A DNA stretch of 64,000 nucleotides from Dryas octopetala. Taxonomy: Eukaryota > Streptophyta > Magnoliopsida > Rosales > Rosaceae. Position 1 is the first letter of the stretch. The number at the start of each line of letters is the position of its first letter. Made by a program: the position numbers and the translations under genes. The stretch covers positions 9,674,501-9,738,500 of the forward strand of contig OY992840.1 in NCBI GenBank assembly GCA_963921425.1. The letters run 5' to 3'. This document shows positions 37,095 through 47,638 of this stretch, one piece after another. Under the pieces are notes generated by a model. It was not told the origin of the DNA and ran no database searches. It was given only the letters and a program-made list of their open reading frames with translations.

Positions 37095-37900
37095 AGCTAT
37101 ATAAGTGATGTTATATACATACACATATATTGATGTGTTAATGCTTTTCAATAGTATATCACTTTTGGGTTCTGATTAATTAAAGTACGAGAAGCATATA
37201 CTCCTTACCGTTAGGTTCATCTACATAATTTAATATGAAATGTGTATGTAATTCTCTTACTAATAGCATGCATAAATGACTGATGTAGCATTTATACAAA
37301 ATAAAAAAAGTTCGTCATCCAATTCAAAGCCATAGAACTATTTTTTAGGGAAAAAAAGAAAAAAGAAAAACCTTTTAGAAGAGGAAAAGCCCTTATTTCT
37401 TGGGTCCCATCGCACGTGACAATCCAAGTGGCATAGGTGATAAAAGATTAAAAGGTGGCCTATGGCCCCTATCCTTTCTACCTGCTACCCCAACCACAAG
37501 GTCCAAAACTACCTATTATTTATGCTTATGCCTACACCGCTGGGCCCAGTTTTCTTTGCCATGCTTAAAAAGCCCATCTCAAAATGCAGTACCAATTTAG
37601 CATCTCGAGGTCAAACCACTAAACCAATTACAGGTTTTGGTTCAAATTTAAAACTCATAGTTTTTTTTTTTTGCTAACAACTCATAATATTATTTGAAAT
37701 GTTAGCGTATATAAATCATCTGTACCTTCTTTTTCTACTTAGTTTTGCTTGATAATTTTACTATGCATTTATTATGGGAGGTTAAGGAGTAAAAGATAAA
37801 AGGCTTAATTATGTTTTTACCACTCATAGTTTTATTTGATTTCTATTTTATCATCCAAATATTTATTTATCTTACTTTACCACCTATAACTATTTTTATC
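37095..37900. other. Spacer
   Basis: No gene recognised. From about 37802 the text GGCTTAATTATGTTTTTACC resembles one end of the 35.6 kb foldback element, without a readable partner end. Confidence 0.35.
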
Positions 37901-37914
37901 CTACTTAATTGGGT

Positions 37915-38463
37915 TGGGTCAGCTCATTTAATAATTGGGGTGGGCTAGCCCAACTAAATTATTATAAACTTTAAATCCAATCCGGCTCATAGCCCAGTCC
38001 ATAACGGCTCGTGTCGGGCCATGTTGGCCTAATTAATTATTTTAAGTTTCTATTATTATTTAATAAATCAAAGACTTAATTTTTAAAATTAATCAACAAT
38101 ATCAATATAACTTTTAAGAAAATAACAATTAATAAGAAATAAGTTTGTAATTGAATATATAATTGTATTTTAGTTTTTTGAAAATATTTTTATTTATGAA
38201 ACTAAAAATTAGTCTTTAAATTTATAAAAAATAATTGAGAAACTAATATAAAAACTGATCAGCCCATAACGAGATTAGGCCAGCCCAACCCAAGACGAGT
38301 TTGTGCCGGGCTGACTCAACTGGATATAAAATCTTGACTCAATTCGACCCATAAGTACGGGCCGAGCTTGGCCCAGCTCACTTAATGATGAGCTAAGCCA
38401 AGCCGACTTTAAACGGGCCATGCCCGTGCTAGACTCGGGCCGGCCCGATCCTATGTACACCTC
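37915..38463 (-). mobile_element. Truncated hAT-type MITE relative
   Basis: GC-rich blocks (GGGCCGGCCCGA-like) at the right end, and a terminal TACACCTCTAT, resemble the hAT element at 53790-54292. The left end lacks the matching terminal repeat, so it is probably truncated or diverged. Confidence 0.5.
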
Positions 38464-38544
38464 TATCCACATCTATAGTTTGTATCTTGTCATGCAACTC
38501 CATTAAGTTTATATGCAAATTGCCAAATTATACATAGACCCTTA

Positions 38545-39773
38545 GGCTGTGTTTGTTACACAGGGCTAGGTGGGATTGTGTTAAATAACCCATTATCCTG
38601 TGTTTGGGGACACACCGGATTGTATTTAAGTGGGACTATGCAACACCGGTTTTCTTAAAACTCCTCACTACGCCTTCTTACATAGCACGGTTGAAAAGGA
38701 CCTCGCTACATAGCACGCCTTCTTCAGCCTTCTACATAGCACGCTGTAGCACAGCATCTCTCTAGTCTCTCCCTCCTTTCTCTTTTTTTTTTCTCAATCT
38801 CTCTCTCTCTGTCTCTCTCTCTCCTCTTTACTGTTCAAGGTGGCTTGGGATTGATCTACCAGATTTTTCTTAACTTTTCTGGAATTGATTTATTGGATTG
38901 ATGGCGTGGGATTGAGCCACTGGTTTTCTGTTCTAATTTTTTTTATGGGTTTCTTCTTCCCTTTATCCCTATTTTTTTCTCTGAGTTTTTGCTTGGTGGC
39001 GGAGGGGCTGCACTCAAAGAGAAAGCACAGTGGCTCGAAGCTTGCGGCCGACGATGGGTGAGTTCAAGGAGGAAGAGAAGGCTCTGATGGTGGGAGAGCG
39101 GTGGGGTTTGGTGGTGGGGAGAGGAGCAGCGAAGAGACCCAAGATGGCTGTGAAGCTGTGATGGCCATTGTAGTAAGGGTTTTGAAGCAAATACCCAATC
39201 GACTCTGAGAAATGGGAATGGTAACCATGGATTTTGTGTTTTTTTTTGTCAACAAACTGCAGTAACAGAGGCACCAAGCTAGGAAAAACAAAGCCAAAAA
39301 AGAGGGCCAAAACAAAAACATTAACCCACCCTACCAGAAGCCCAATTTAGAAAGAGAAGGGGTAGGCATAGAGCTAACTGATCAACAAAGACGAAAAAAT
39401 AAGCAGAAAAAAACATGGGTTTGGTTGCATTTCTTTTGTTAAAACGAAAACAAATATTTTTTATCATGGTTAAAAAAAAATAAACTTGGACATTAAAAAT
39501 ATGGTGTGATCTCAACCACACATTTTGTTTCAATGGTTGAGATTGAAAATTGATAATTAAACTTTTTTATTAATTTAAACAATAAAATAACTTTAGCTTA
39601 GTCTGGTCATGCACCAAACATAAGACAGTGCTATTTAGCTTATCCAGCTTCATAATCCGACACAGCACCAAACATAAAATAACATTTAGTCCAGCTTACT
39701 CCAGTCCAACACAATCCTGCATAATCCATAAGAATAGTCCAGTCCAACACAGTTCAGCGTACCAAACGTAGCC
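38545..39773 (+). mobile_element. PIF/Harbinger-like non-autonomous element, copy 1 (1229 bp)
   Basis: The ends are GGCTGTGTTTGTTACAC and, from the right, GGCTACGTTTGGTACGC. TTA lies directly outside both ends (38542-38544 and 39774-39776), the 3-bp target duplication of PIF/Harbinger elements. The internal part is pyrimidine-rich, with a CT tract near 38797-38823 and a possible LINE tail at 39240-39410. No transposase frame is present. The copy at 45577-47417 is in opposite orientation. Confidence 0.85.
39240..39410 (-). mobile_element. Possible LINE 3'-tail nested in PIF/Harbinger-like copy 1
   Basis: On the minus strand the text runs through TTTTGTTTTGGCCCTC and CTTGGTGCCTCTGTTACTG to GTTGACAAAAAAAAA, in the style of plant LINE untranslated ends with a poly-A tail. 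No coding part or target duplication was confirmed. Confidence 0.35.
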
Positions 39774-39779
39774 TTATTT

Positions 39780-40147
39780 AAATCCCAAAACAAGTCAACG
39801 ACTTTGGGTACTTCAAATTCAGTCAACTCCACATCAAGAGAATTAGACGGTCATGATCTGCTCTAATAATCAAACCAGCACCATGATCACCATCCCCATG
39901 CACGCCTACATTTATGCTGTAGGGTCCTCTTCGTGGGAAGTGGCTCACGGCTGGCAATCATGTGGCGCTTTCAGAGAGATCCATCCGAACGTAGAGCATT
40001 TATGAATTTCTTTTCGGTTTTTTGTTCGTTTTCATTTTGTATCCATTTATCTTCTCGAAGGCAGACAACAGTCACAACAGTCAAAATAAAAGCATACGCG
40101 TGTGGGTGTTTATGGGTGAGAGACAGACCGTGAGAGAGTGTTTTGTG
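39780..40147. other. Upstream region of the SKU5-like gene
   Basis: No gene. Distal promoter sequence probably lies here; the PIF/Harbinger-like element ends about 950 bp before the start codon. Confidence 0.4.
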
Positions 40148-40155
40148 TATAAATA
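40148..40155 (+). promoter_or_regulatory. Probable TATA box of the SKU5-like gene
   Basis: TATAAATA sits about 575 bp before the start codon, followed by a strongly pyrimidine-rich leader with CT repeats, a common plant core-promoter layout. The transcription start is inferred to be near 40180. An intron in the leader is not excluded. Confidence 0.45.
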
Positions 40156-40359
40156 CTATATATAAATTATATAATGTGGTTGTATAGCTCAAAGTGTGAA
40201 CTGGCTATTGGCTGTCACTCCATCTTTCTCACTCCCTTTCCGTCTCTAAAAATGCTTACTCTCTCTTTCTCTCTCTCATGCTCTCATGGCTGATGACTGG
40301 TGACCGACAAAAGCTTGACCTCTGCTTGGGATCAGACCTCAGAAAACCAACCAACCAAC

Positions 40360-40365
<6 letters not shown>

Positions 40366-40411
<46 letters not shown>
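40366..40411. repeat. CT microsatellite in the likely leader
   Basis: About 46 bp of CT dinucleotides, about 310 bp before the SKU5-like start codon, probably within the 5' untranslated region. Confidence 0.93.
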
Positions 40412-40414
<3 letters not shown>

Positions 40415-40723
40415 GACTCAAACTTTATTATAATTTTTTAACCAAGCCCAAAAAAACAGCACTACGGTCACTACCCAACACACTATACAAGTAAAGAAAA
40501 AGAGCCGTTCTTTCTCTCTCTCTCTTCTCAGTTCTCTGCCACACACATACTCTTCTCTCTCTACTCCCTTTCTCTCTGGACTTCTAGAGGCTCTGGTTTC
40601 TCGTTCTTTCTTTCCTTCTTCCTTTCTTTCCTTCTCTTTCTGATAATGTAAAACAAAGAAAAGCTAAGGGGAAAGAAATTGGCTTTAGATTTGTAAGACA
40701 CATTTTAAAGTACTACTTGGAAA

Positions 40724-43700
40724 ATGGCTTCCTTAAGCTTTTTAACTGTGTTTCTCATCCACATTTGCTTGTTTGTGAGCTTGTGTCTCGCTGAGGATCC
40801 AACTTTTTACCACGAATTTGAGGTCTCTTACATCACTGCTTCTCCTCTGGGTGTTCCTCAACAGGTCTGGTTCCTCATATGCTCTCTCTTTCTACTTCTA
40901 TAGCTGCTTTCTCTCCTTATATTCTACATTTTTTTCTTGCTACATTTAGCTAATCTTTTCAGTGGATGTGGGTCTGCATTTAGTATTCATGAATGAAAAA
41001 TGGGTTGCCTTTAGATTTCTTAAAGTTCGAATTTTTAGCTTCAGATCTGCTAAGTGTGTTTATATTTTCAAAATCTGAGCTTATTTTGTTAGTTGTAAAC
41101 TTAAAGTGATATCAAGTACTGAGCTTTTTAGGGTTCTAGTAACTGTTTCTAAATCTGCATTACCTTGCAGGTTATTGCCATTAATGGAAAGTTTCCAGGT
41201 CCTACTATCAATGTGACCACTAACAACAATGTCATTGTCAATGTTCGGAACAAATTGGACGAGAACCTCCTTATTACTTGGTAGAATTTACTGTAATGTG
41301 CACAAGAAATTCAAGCAGATGCATTATTGTACATGGATTGAATTCTTGAAATTGGATTTGTTTCAACAGGGCTGGAATTCAGCAACGGCGTAGCTCTTGG
41401 CAAGACGGAGTTCTTGGAACCAATTGTCCAATTCCGCCAAAGTGGAACTGGACTTATAATTTTCAGGTTAAGGATCAGATTGGGAGCTTCTTTTACTTTC
41501 CCCCTCTTGGTTTTCAGAGAGCCTCTGGAGGGTTCGGCGGGTTTATTATAAATAACCGGGCCATAATTTCCATTCCTTTTGCAACCCCAGATGGGGATAT
41601 AACTATTTTGATTGGTGACTGGTACATAAGGAACCATACGGTTAGTGCTTGGTGAAATTTTTGACTTTAAGTACAGATTTGAGATTAGTGTGTAGCATGT
41701 TTGACGATGATAATGATTCCTTCTTGGAATGTAGGCTTTGAGGAAGACCCTTGACGCAGGCAAAGACCTTGGGATTCCAGATGGCGTTCTTATCAATGGG
41801 AAAGGCCCTTACCAATACAACACTACACTTGTTCCGGATGGCATTGATTTCGAACAAATTGACGTACACCCAGGTGATCAATTTTAGCACACTATTTTAG
41901 TACAACTATGTACCTAAAAAAATGATGCAATTAGAATATTGCAAACCAGAATTTGGAATTTATCTGTGCATGCCATATGCAGGTGATCAATTTTAGCACA
42001 CTATATATGTATAACAATGTACCTAAAAAGATGATGCAATTAACTATGTACCCAGAATTTGGAATTTATCTGTGCATGCCATATGTCATATGAATATGTC
42101 TTGAGCTGCTAGATGCAGATAAAAATGTTGATTATACCATGCTATATGGCTGTTTGGGTTTAATTTAGCAGTAAATAAACTCATAGTAACATTTAAAACC
42201 ATTTTTGGATAAGTATTCACAATAGATAGTGTTCATTCCATGCATCTGAAATGACTGCTCTTTTGACCGAAGTTTGCTTCTTCTACTGATTGTCACTGTC
42301 ATGTGACATCAATGTCCATGGTGTCAGATGTGAAAGCTTAAGGCCAGCTTGTCATTCATATTTAGGTTTTCAGAGGAAAATGATTCATGACTTTGAAATG
42401 TATGGTTTTTGCAGTTGTTATTTTGTATATGTAGCATATCAGTGACCATAACAGGATGTGCTTGAAAATCTATATCTATGCATAAAAAGTTGTGAACACA
42501 CTTCTTATTTCATTATGTAGTTTCAATGATGATGCTTGTGTGAGCTTATTGATTGTATTGAATTCTTCAAACTTCCAATGACAATGAAGTAATGCTTGAC
42601 AGGGAAAACTTATCGTCTTCGCGTACACAATGTTGGGGTGTCAACTACTCTAAATTTCAGGATCCAGAACCATTATCTTCTTCTAGCCGAGTCAGAGGGA
42701 TCATATACAGTGCAACAGAATTATACAAGCTTAGATATACATGTCGGACAATCTTATTCTTTTTTGGTAACCATGGATCAGAATGCAAGTACTGATTATT
42801 ACATTGTAGCAAGTGCTAGATTTGTAAATGAGTCACACTGGAAAAAAGTTACTGGAGTTGGAATCCTGCACTATTCAAATTCTAAAGGAAAGGCAGCTGG
42901 GCCCCTGCCAGAGGCACCAAATGATGAATTTGACAAAACCTTCTCAATGAACCAGGCAAGATCCATCAGGTTGTTTTCTATTCATCTCTTTTGTATAAAG
43001 ATTCTGAGCCACCTTTTTAAGCTCATGACATTTCAAGGGTTGGGATGCTTTTATATCCTTGAATTCTTTGTTCACAGATTCAGAAAAAATTCAAAATATG
43101 GGGAAAGAACATGGGGCCTATGTGTATGATTTGTTAATAGACTTAATATTCCCAGACATTATGGTGGTAATTGAATAGTATGATATAAATTGAAGAATTT
43201 CCCAACTGGTTTATTCATATTAAATCTCTTTCTGAAAAATTTGTGGACTAACTTTTCAGATGGAACGTATCAGCTAGTGGTGCACGTCCTAATCCACAGG
43301 GGTCTTTTAGATATGGCTCAATCAATGTAACTGATGTTTATGTGTTGAAAAACAAGCCACCTGTAATGATCAATGGGAAACGCCGAACAACACTCAGTGG
43401 AATCTCATTTGTCAATCCTTCCACACCGATCAGGCTCGCTGACCAGTACAAACTGAAGGGTGCTTATAAACTTGACTTCCCTACTAGGCCGCTTACCGGA
43501 GCACCCCGGATGGAAACATCTGTGATTAATGGAACATTTAGAGGATTCATAGAAATCATACTACAGAACAATGACACCAAGATGCAGAGCTACCACGTGG
43601 ATGGATATGCATTTTTTGTTGTCGGGTAGGAAATTTTGCACTTCATTGCATCAAACATGTCTGATTAGGAATCCCTCAATGTTTTAACATGCATTGATTA

Positions 43701-43842
43701 ATTTCAGGATGGACTATGGTGAGTGGACAGAGAACAGCAGGGGTACATATAATAAATGGGATGGAATAGCCCGGTCCACAATACAGGTATATTTCTGACA
43801 AAGTATCTCTGTAAATATTTGCATTATGTGCTATTAGAGTAT

Positions 43843-43894
<52 letters not shown>

Positions 43895-44286
43895 TTTAGG
43901 TTTATCCTGGGGCATGGACAGCAATCTTGATATCTCTGGACAATGTTGGAGTCTGGAACATTAGATCTGAAAACCTGGACTCTTGGTATCTTGGCCAAGA
44001 AACATACATCAGGGTTTACAATCCAGAAGCGACTAACAAAACCGAGCTGTCTATACCAGACAATGTCCTGTTTTGTGGTGCCCTCAGCAAATTGCAAAAG
44101 TACGTGCTGTGACCCCTTTGTACCAAACTTTCTCAAGTCACTAATGAGGAGTAATAATAATTCTAATTCTACATTTCGATTTCGTTTTTCAGGCCTGAAG
44201 ACATCTCTGCAGCATCAATCACCATCAATAAGTTGTTCTTCACTCTCCTGGTGATCATCTGCACCACAATTCCCATTTTCCACTAA
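40724..44286 (+). CDS. SKU5: SKU5-like GPI-anchored multicopper oxidase homologue
   Basis: Cell-surface protein of the SKU5/SKS family, which affects directional root growth and cell-wall expansion in Arabidopsis. Exons: 40724-40864, 41171-41280, 41370-41640, 41735-41873, 42603-42969, 43260-43625, 43708-43786, 43900-44099, 44193-44286; 588 residues, as in Arabidopsis SKU5. A signal peptide spans about 1-23, then three cupredoxin domains follow. Blocks such as FEVSYITASPLGVPQQVIAI, SWQDGVLGTNCPIPP, NQARSIRWNVSASGARPNPQ and VGMDYGEWTENSRGTYNKWD match SKU5 from memory over nearly the whole length. The copper-binding HWHG signature is replaced by ITWAGI, as expected for a family thought to lack most copper ligands. 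The C-terminus ends in a hydrophobic tail (about 572-588), consistent with GPI anchoring. Many N-X-S/T sites are present. Intron 7 ends in a CT microsatellite. Confidence 0.96.
43845..43891 (+). repeat. CT microsatellite acting as polypyrimidine tract
   Basis: About 47 bp of CT dinucleotides in the SKU5-like intron 7 (43787-43899), ending 8 bases before the exon 8 acceptor TTTAG. It makes up about 40 percent of the intron and supplies the pyrimidine tract. Confidence 0.95.
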
Positions 44287-45356
44287 ACATTTTGGTTTCC
44301 CATGGGAGTGTTCTCCCCCTCCCCCCCCCCCCCCCCCTCTATGTTTGTTGGAGCCTGGTTTCTTAGTGAGAGGTTTCTTAGTGAGAGGTTTGTGGTTGAG
44401 TGTTTAGGATTTTAAGTTTTTGTCTTGTTGATATAGATCTTCAGTAAGTTTGACATTCTTTTTTTCTTTTTGTATGTTCTAAATTTGTCCACGGCTTCCT
44501 CGTTTAGTTTATTGGGAATTATGATTCTTTTATTGCCTCTAACTTGTGTACCGTAGACAATTCATCAATTCAATACAATGCAACTTCTTACTTAAATTTG
44601 AATTTATCTCTTTACTGACCATTTTGAGCTCCTCTGATCCCACTTGTGTATTTCAAATTACTGAAGAGAAGATATGATGTTTGTAGAAGGGGACTTTGGC
44701 TTTTGCTGGTCACATGTTTGATGTTTTGTTGTGGTCCTGGGGTGTTTAATTGTCCTTTCAAGTTGTAAGTAGCTGTCTCTTGTTTGCTAAAATGTATACT
44801 ATATCGGCCAAAAAGAGTACTGTGAAATATCTTGTCTCTCAACTGTGGTGGATGAGCTAAATTATCTTCATAAAGCATGATACAGAGACCTGTATATACA
44901 AACAAAATTGCCATTTTAATACCACTTTTATGAAGACCCAAAAACTGGTATGAGCTGGTACCCAAAAGACATGGCATAAACCAAAACACTCAACTACAAA
45001 CTGGTGTTCATTTATTTTGTTTCTGAAGCATTTGTATTTTATTCCAGAACAAAAAAAAGAAAAAGAAGAAAAACATTTGTGTTTGAGGCAACATAATTCC
45101 AACTGGGCGAAATGAGGATAGTGTGGATTGAGAACATTCCAATTTTGTCTGTAAAATGGCAACTTGCAGCTGCAGGACTCTGCTGTAATTGAGATTGTCT
45201 TGCAATAAATGTAGACAAAGAAGCTCATGAGTCATTTTGTTTTCTCTCTCAGGCTCTATGGTATATATAATAATTCCTCTAACGTGATGCACAGTTAAAC
45301 TTGTTTTTTTACTTGTGGTATTTTTATCTGTTTATTTTATTTAAAAAAAAAAAAAA
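44287..45356. other. 3' flank of the SKU5-like gene
   Basis: Likely 3' untranslated region, with a run of about 17 C residues near 44320-44337 and an ATTCAATACAATGCAAC polyadenylation-like stretch near 44569. The rest is spacer without a recognisable gene. Confidence 0.45.
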
Positions 45357-45432
45357 ACTCAGCTGAGGGGAGAGTCAAACTTCAATTGTAGATCTGAGAG
45401 TAAAGTGCTCTTCCTGTAAAACTATAAGCCTC
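45357..45432 (-). repeat. Possible tRNA-derived SINE head
   Basis: On the minus strand the text has a tRNA-like order: TATAGTTTTACAGGAAGAGC (A-box-like), an anticodon-arm-like TTTACTCTCAGATCTAC, then GAAGTTTGACTCTCCCC (B-box-like). A T run follows on that strand. Several paired positions are lost, so it is not a working tRNA. Confidence 0.4.
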
Positions 45433-45576
45433 CACATATTTTTAGTTTATTAGATTAAACTACTAGCTAATTGGATCACAAGGAAGAAATATCTTAATTC
45501 ATATGCAATAGTGATGGGGATTGTAAAAAGCATTTGTCATATCTAAAATATAAAACGCCGGAAATTAAAAGTCTTA

Positions 45577-46841
45577 GGCTTCGTTTGTTACGCCGGACTA
45601 TGTTGGATTGGACTATTCTGTTGGATTATGCTGGATTGTGTTGGACTGGAGTAAGTTGGACTAAATGTTATCATATGTTTGGTGCTGTGTCGGATTATGA
45701 AGCTGGATAAGCTAAATAACACTATATTGTGTTTGGTGCATGACCGGACTAAGGTATAATTATTTAAAATTTAAAATTAATAAAAAAATTTAATTATCAA
45801 AAATTTTAAATATAGTTTCAAGGCCAAAATAATTAACTATGTATTTATTTTAAAGAGACTTAGAGTCCACTATCAGCATCTCTTTTGTTTTTTAGACATT
45901 TCTCAAATCTCACGTGTAGATTAATAATGTATAACACATAAGCCCACGCATTAATAAATTTGCACAATCAATGTTCATAAAATTCGACTCATTCATAGTT
46001 CATAATGCATAAGTTCAAACATTACAAGGCTCCATTGCACATTAACTTTAATCCCTGCAGACTCCCGTGCTTCTTTTACTGATGATGTAGCATTGAGAAC
46101 TACTGTTCTACCATCATCCTTCTTCCAAATTGGTATGATCAGCCACCTAGAAGCTAGTGATGAACTAGACAACTACTGTGATCAAATAAAAAAGAAAAAA
46201 TGTAGTATTCTTCCTTAGAGTTTAGAGACGGAAGATTTCAACAACAAAGAATATTCCAGAGCAAACTACTCACCTTTGATGGCAAAAAGTTTACTTCAAC
46301 ATGTCAAACCTTTAAAAAATTTCAATATGTCATTAACATGCCACCTAGCTTCAGCATTGGTATACAATCAGAAACAAAGTCTCAGCACCAAACAATCAGT
46401 GATAAGCTAAAAATAAATCAAACATATAATTGAGAGACCAACATACAATACTGAGATTATCAAATACAAAAACATTGAGAACCCATGGTAGAATCCAAGT
46501 ATCTGATTATCAAATACAAAAACATTGAGAACAAAAGCACTAACCGTTCTGATGTTAATTACTATTTCGCTTTATTCTTTTCTGCAAGTTGTTTTGCCCA
46601 TTCAATTCATAGATTGAATGCATCCAGCCAAATGTCCCAAGTTAAATTATGATGAAGAAAAGTACAATGGGTTAGATTACTTAAAACCCAACTCTAATTC
46701 CTTAAACTTTCCCTAAGTTTGAGAAATTCCCAATCTTCTAACCAAATTCTTAGCCGTAAAGCAGAAACTCATTAATTGAACTTCTTTGTTTGTTTGCCGA
46801 TTAATTCAAACAGAGAAAAGAAGTTCCTATGCTAAGACACC

Positions 46842-46886
<45 letters not shown>

Positions 46887-47417
46887 CTCTCATTCACAAA
46901 ACTCACATTTGCTGATTGAAGGTTTATGTTCAAAGTTTGGGTGCCGAAAAGAACCCAAAAAATATACAGAAAAAAACCCAATAGATCAAGCCATCTAAAC
47001 AACAAAAAATCCCAATATCTGAAATAAAAGAAATCAAAAGCAAAGAACCAACAAATCCAGTAGGGTGAAAAGAAAAGAAAAGAACCAAAAGCAAAAGAAA
47101 AGAGTCATCATCCAGTAGAGTGAAATAAAATAAGAGAAAGAGAGAGAGCTGACCTCGTGAGATTTGAAGCAGAGGAAATTTGAGGAAGACGATGAAGTTC
47201 GCGAGCGTGGAAGGCCTAAGCAGATTGGGTGCTGTGTAAGAGGGAGCTTACATAGCGAGGTGTATCTGCACGGTGCTAGGTAAGAAGGCATAGTCAGGGG
47301 TTTTAAGAAAACCGGTGGTAGTTAGTCCCACTTAAATGTTATCCCATGTGTCCCCAAACGCAGGATAGTGTGTTATTTAACACAATCCGGTCCTAATCCG
47401 GTGTAACAAACGGGGCC
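45577..47417 (-). mobile_element. PIF/Harbinger-like non-autonomous element, copy 2 (1841 bp)
   Basis: The ends are GGCTTCGTTTGTTACGCC and, from the right, GGCCCCGTTTGTTACACC, flanked by TTA on both sides (45574-45576 and 47418-47420). About 100 bp at its right end match, in reverse complement, the left end of the element at 38545, including TGTGTTAAATAAC and ATTTAAGTGGGACTA; its left end matches that copy's right end. The middle differs from copy 1 and includes a GA microsatellite at 46848-46881. No transposase is seen. Confidence 0.85.
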
Positions 47418-47620
47418 TTAATATATATATATATATATATTTGTACGTGGGGATAACATTTGAACTTGAAACCTTTCCCGGCCAAAAAAGAAATTGAAAT
47501 TTCTCCAATATTGTGAACATAAATAAAACTAAACCTTAAACCTTAAATCAGGAGAACATGCCAATGGCCTCTTAAGATTTATTTCACAAAAAAACGGTTA
47601 TATCATATTATCACGATGTA

Positions 47621-47638
47621 AAGTCGGGGGTAGTCAAG
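47621..47638. repeat. LINE target-site duplication, left
   Basis: AAGTCGGGGGTAGTCAAG, identical to 49413-49430 on the far side of the LINE. Confidence 0.96.

Noticed and set aside
43834-44136. Minus-strand frame with a long Arg-Glu repeat inside the SKU5-like gene.
   Set aside because: It is the translation of the CT microsatellite and the antisense of exon 8; the plus-strand exon is conserved.
46786-46998. Open frame with an Arg-Glu repeat inside PIF/Harbinger-like copy 2.
   Set aside because: It is a microsatellite translation with no other coding signal.
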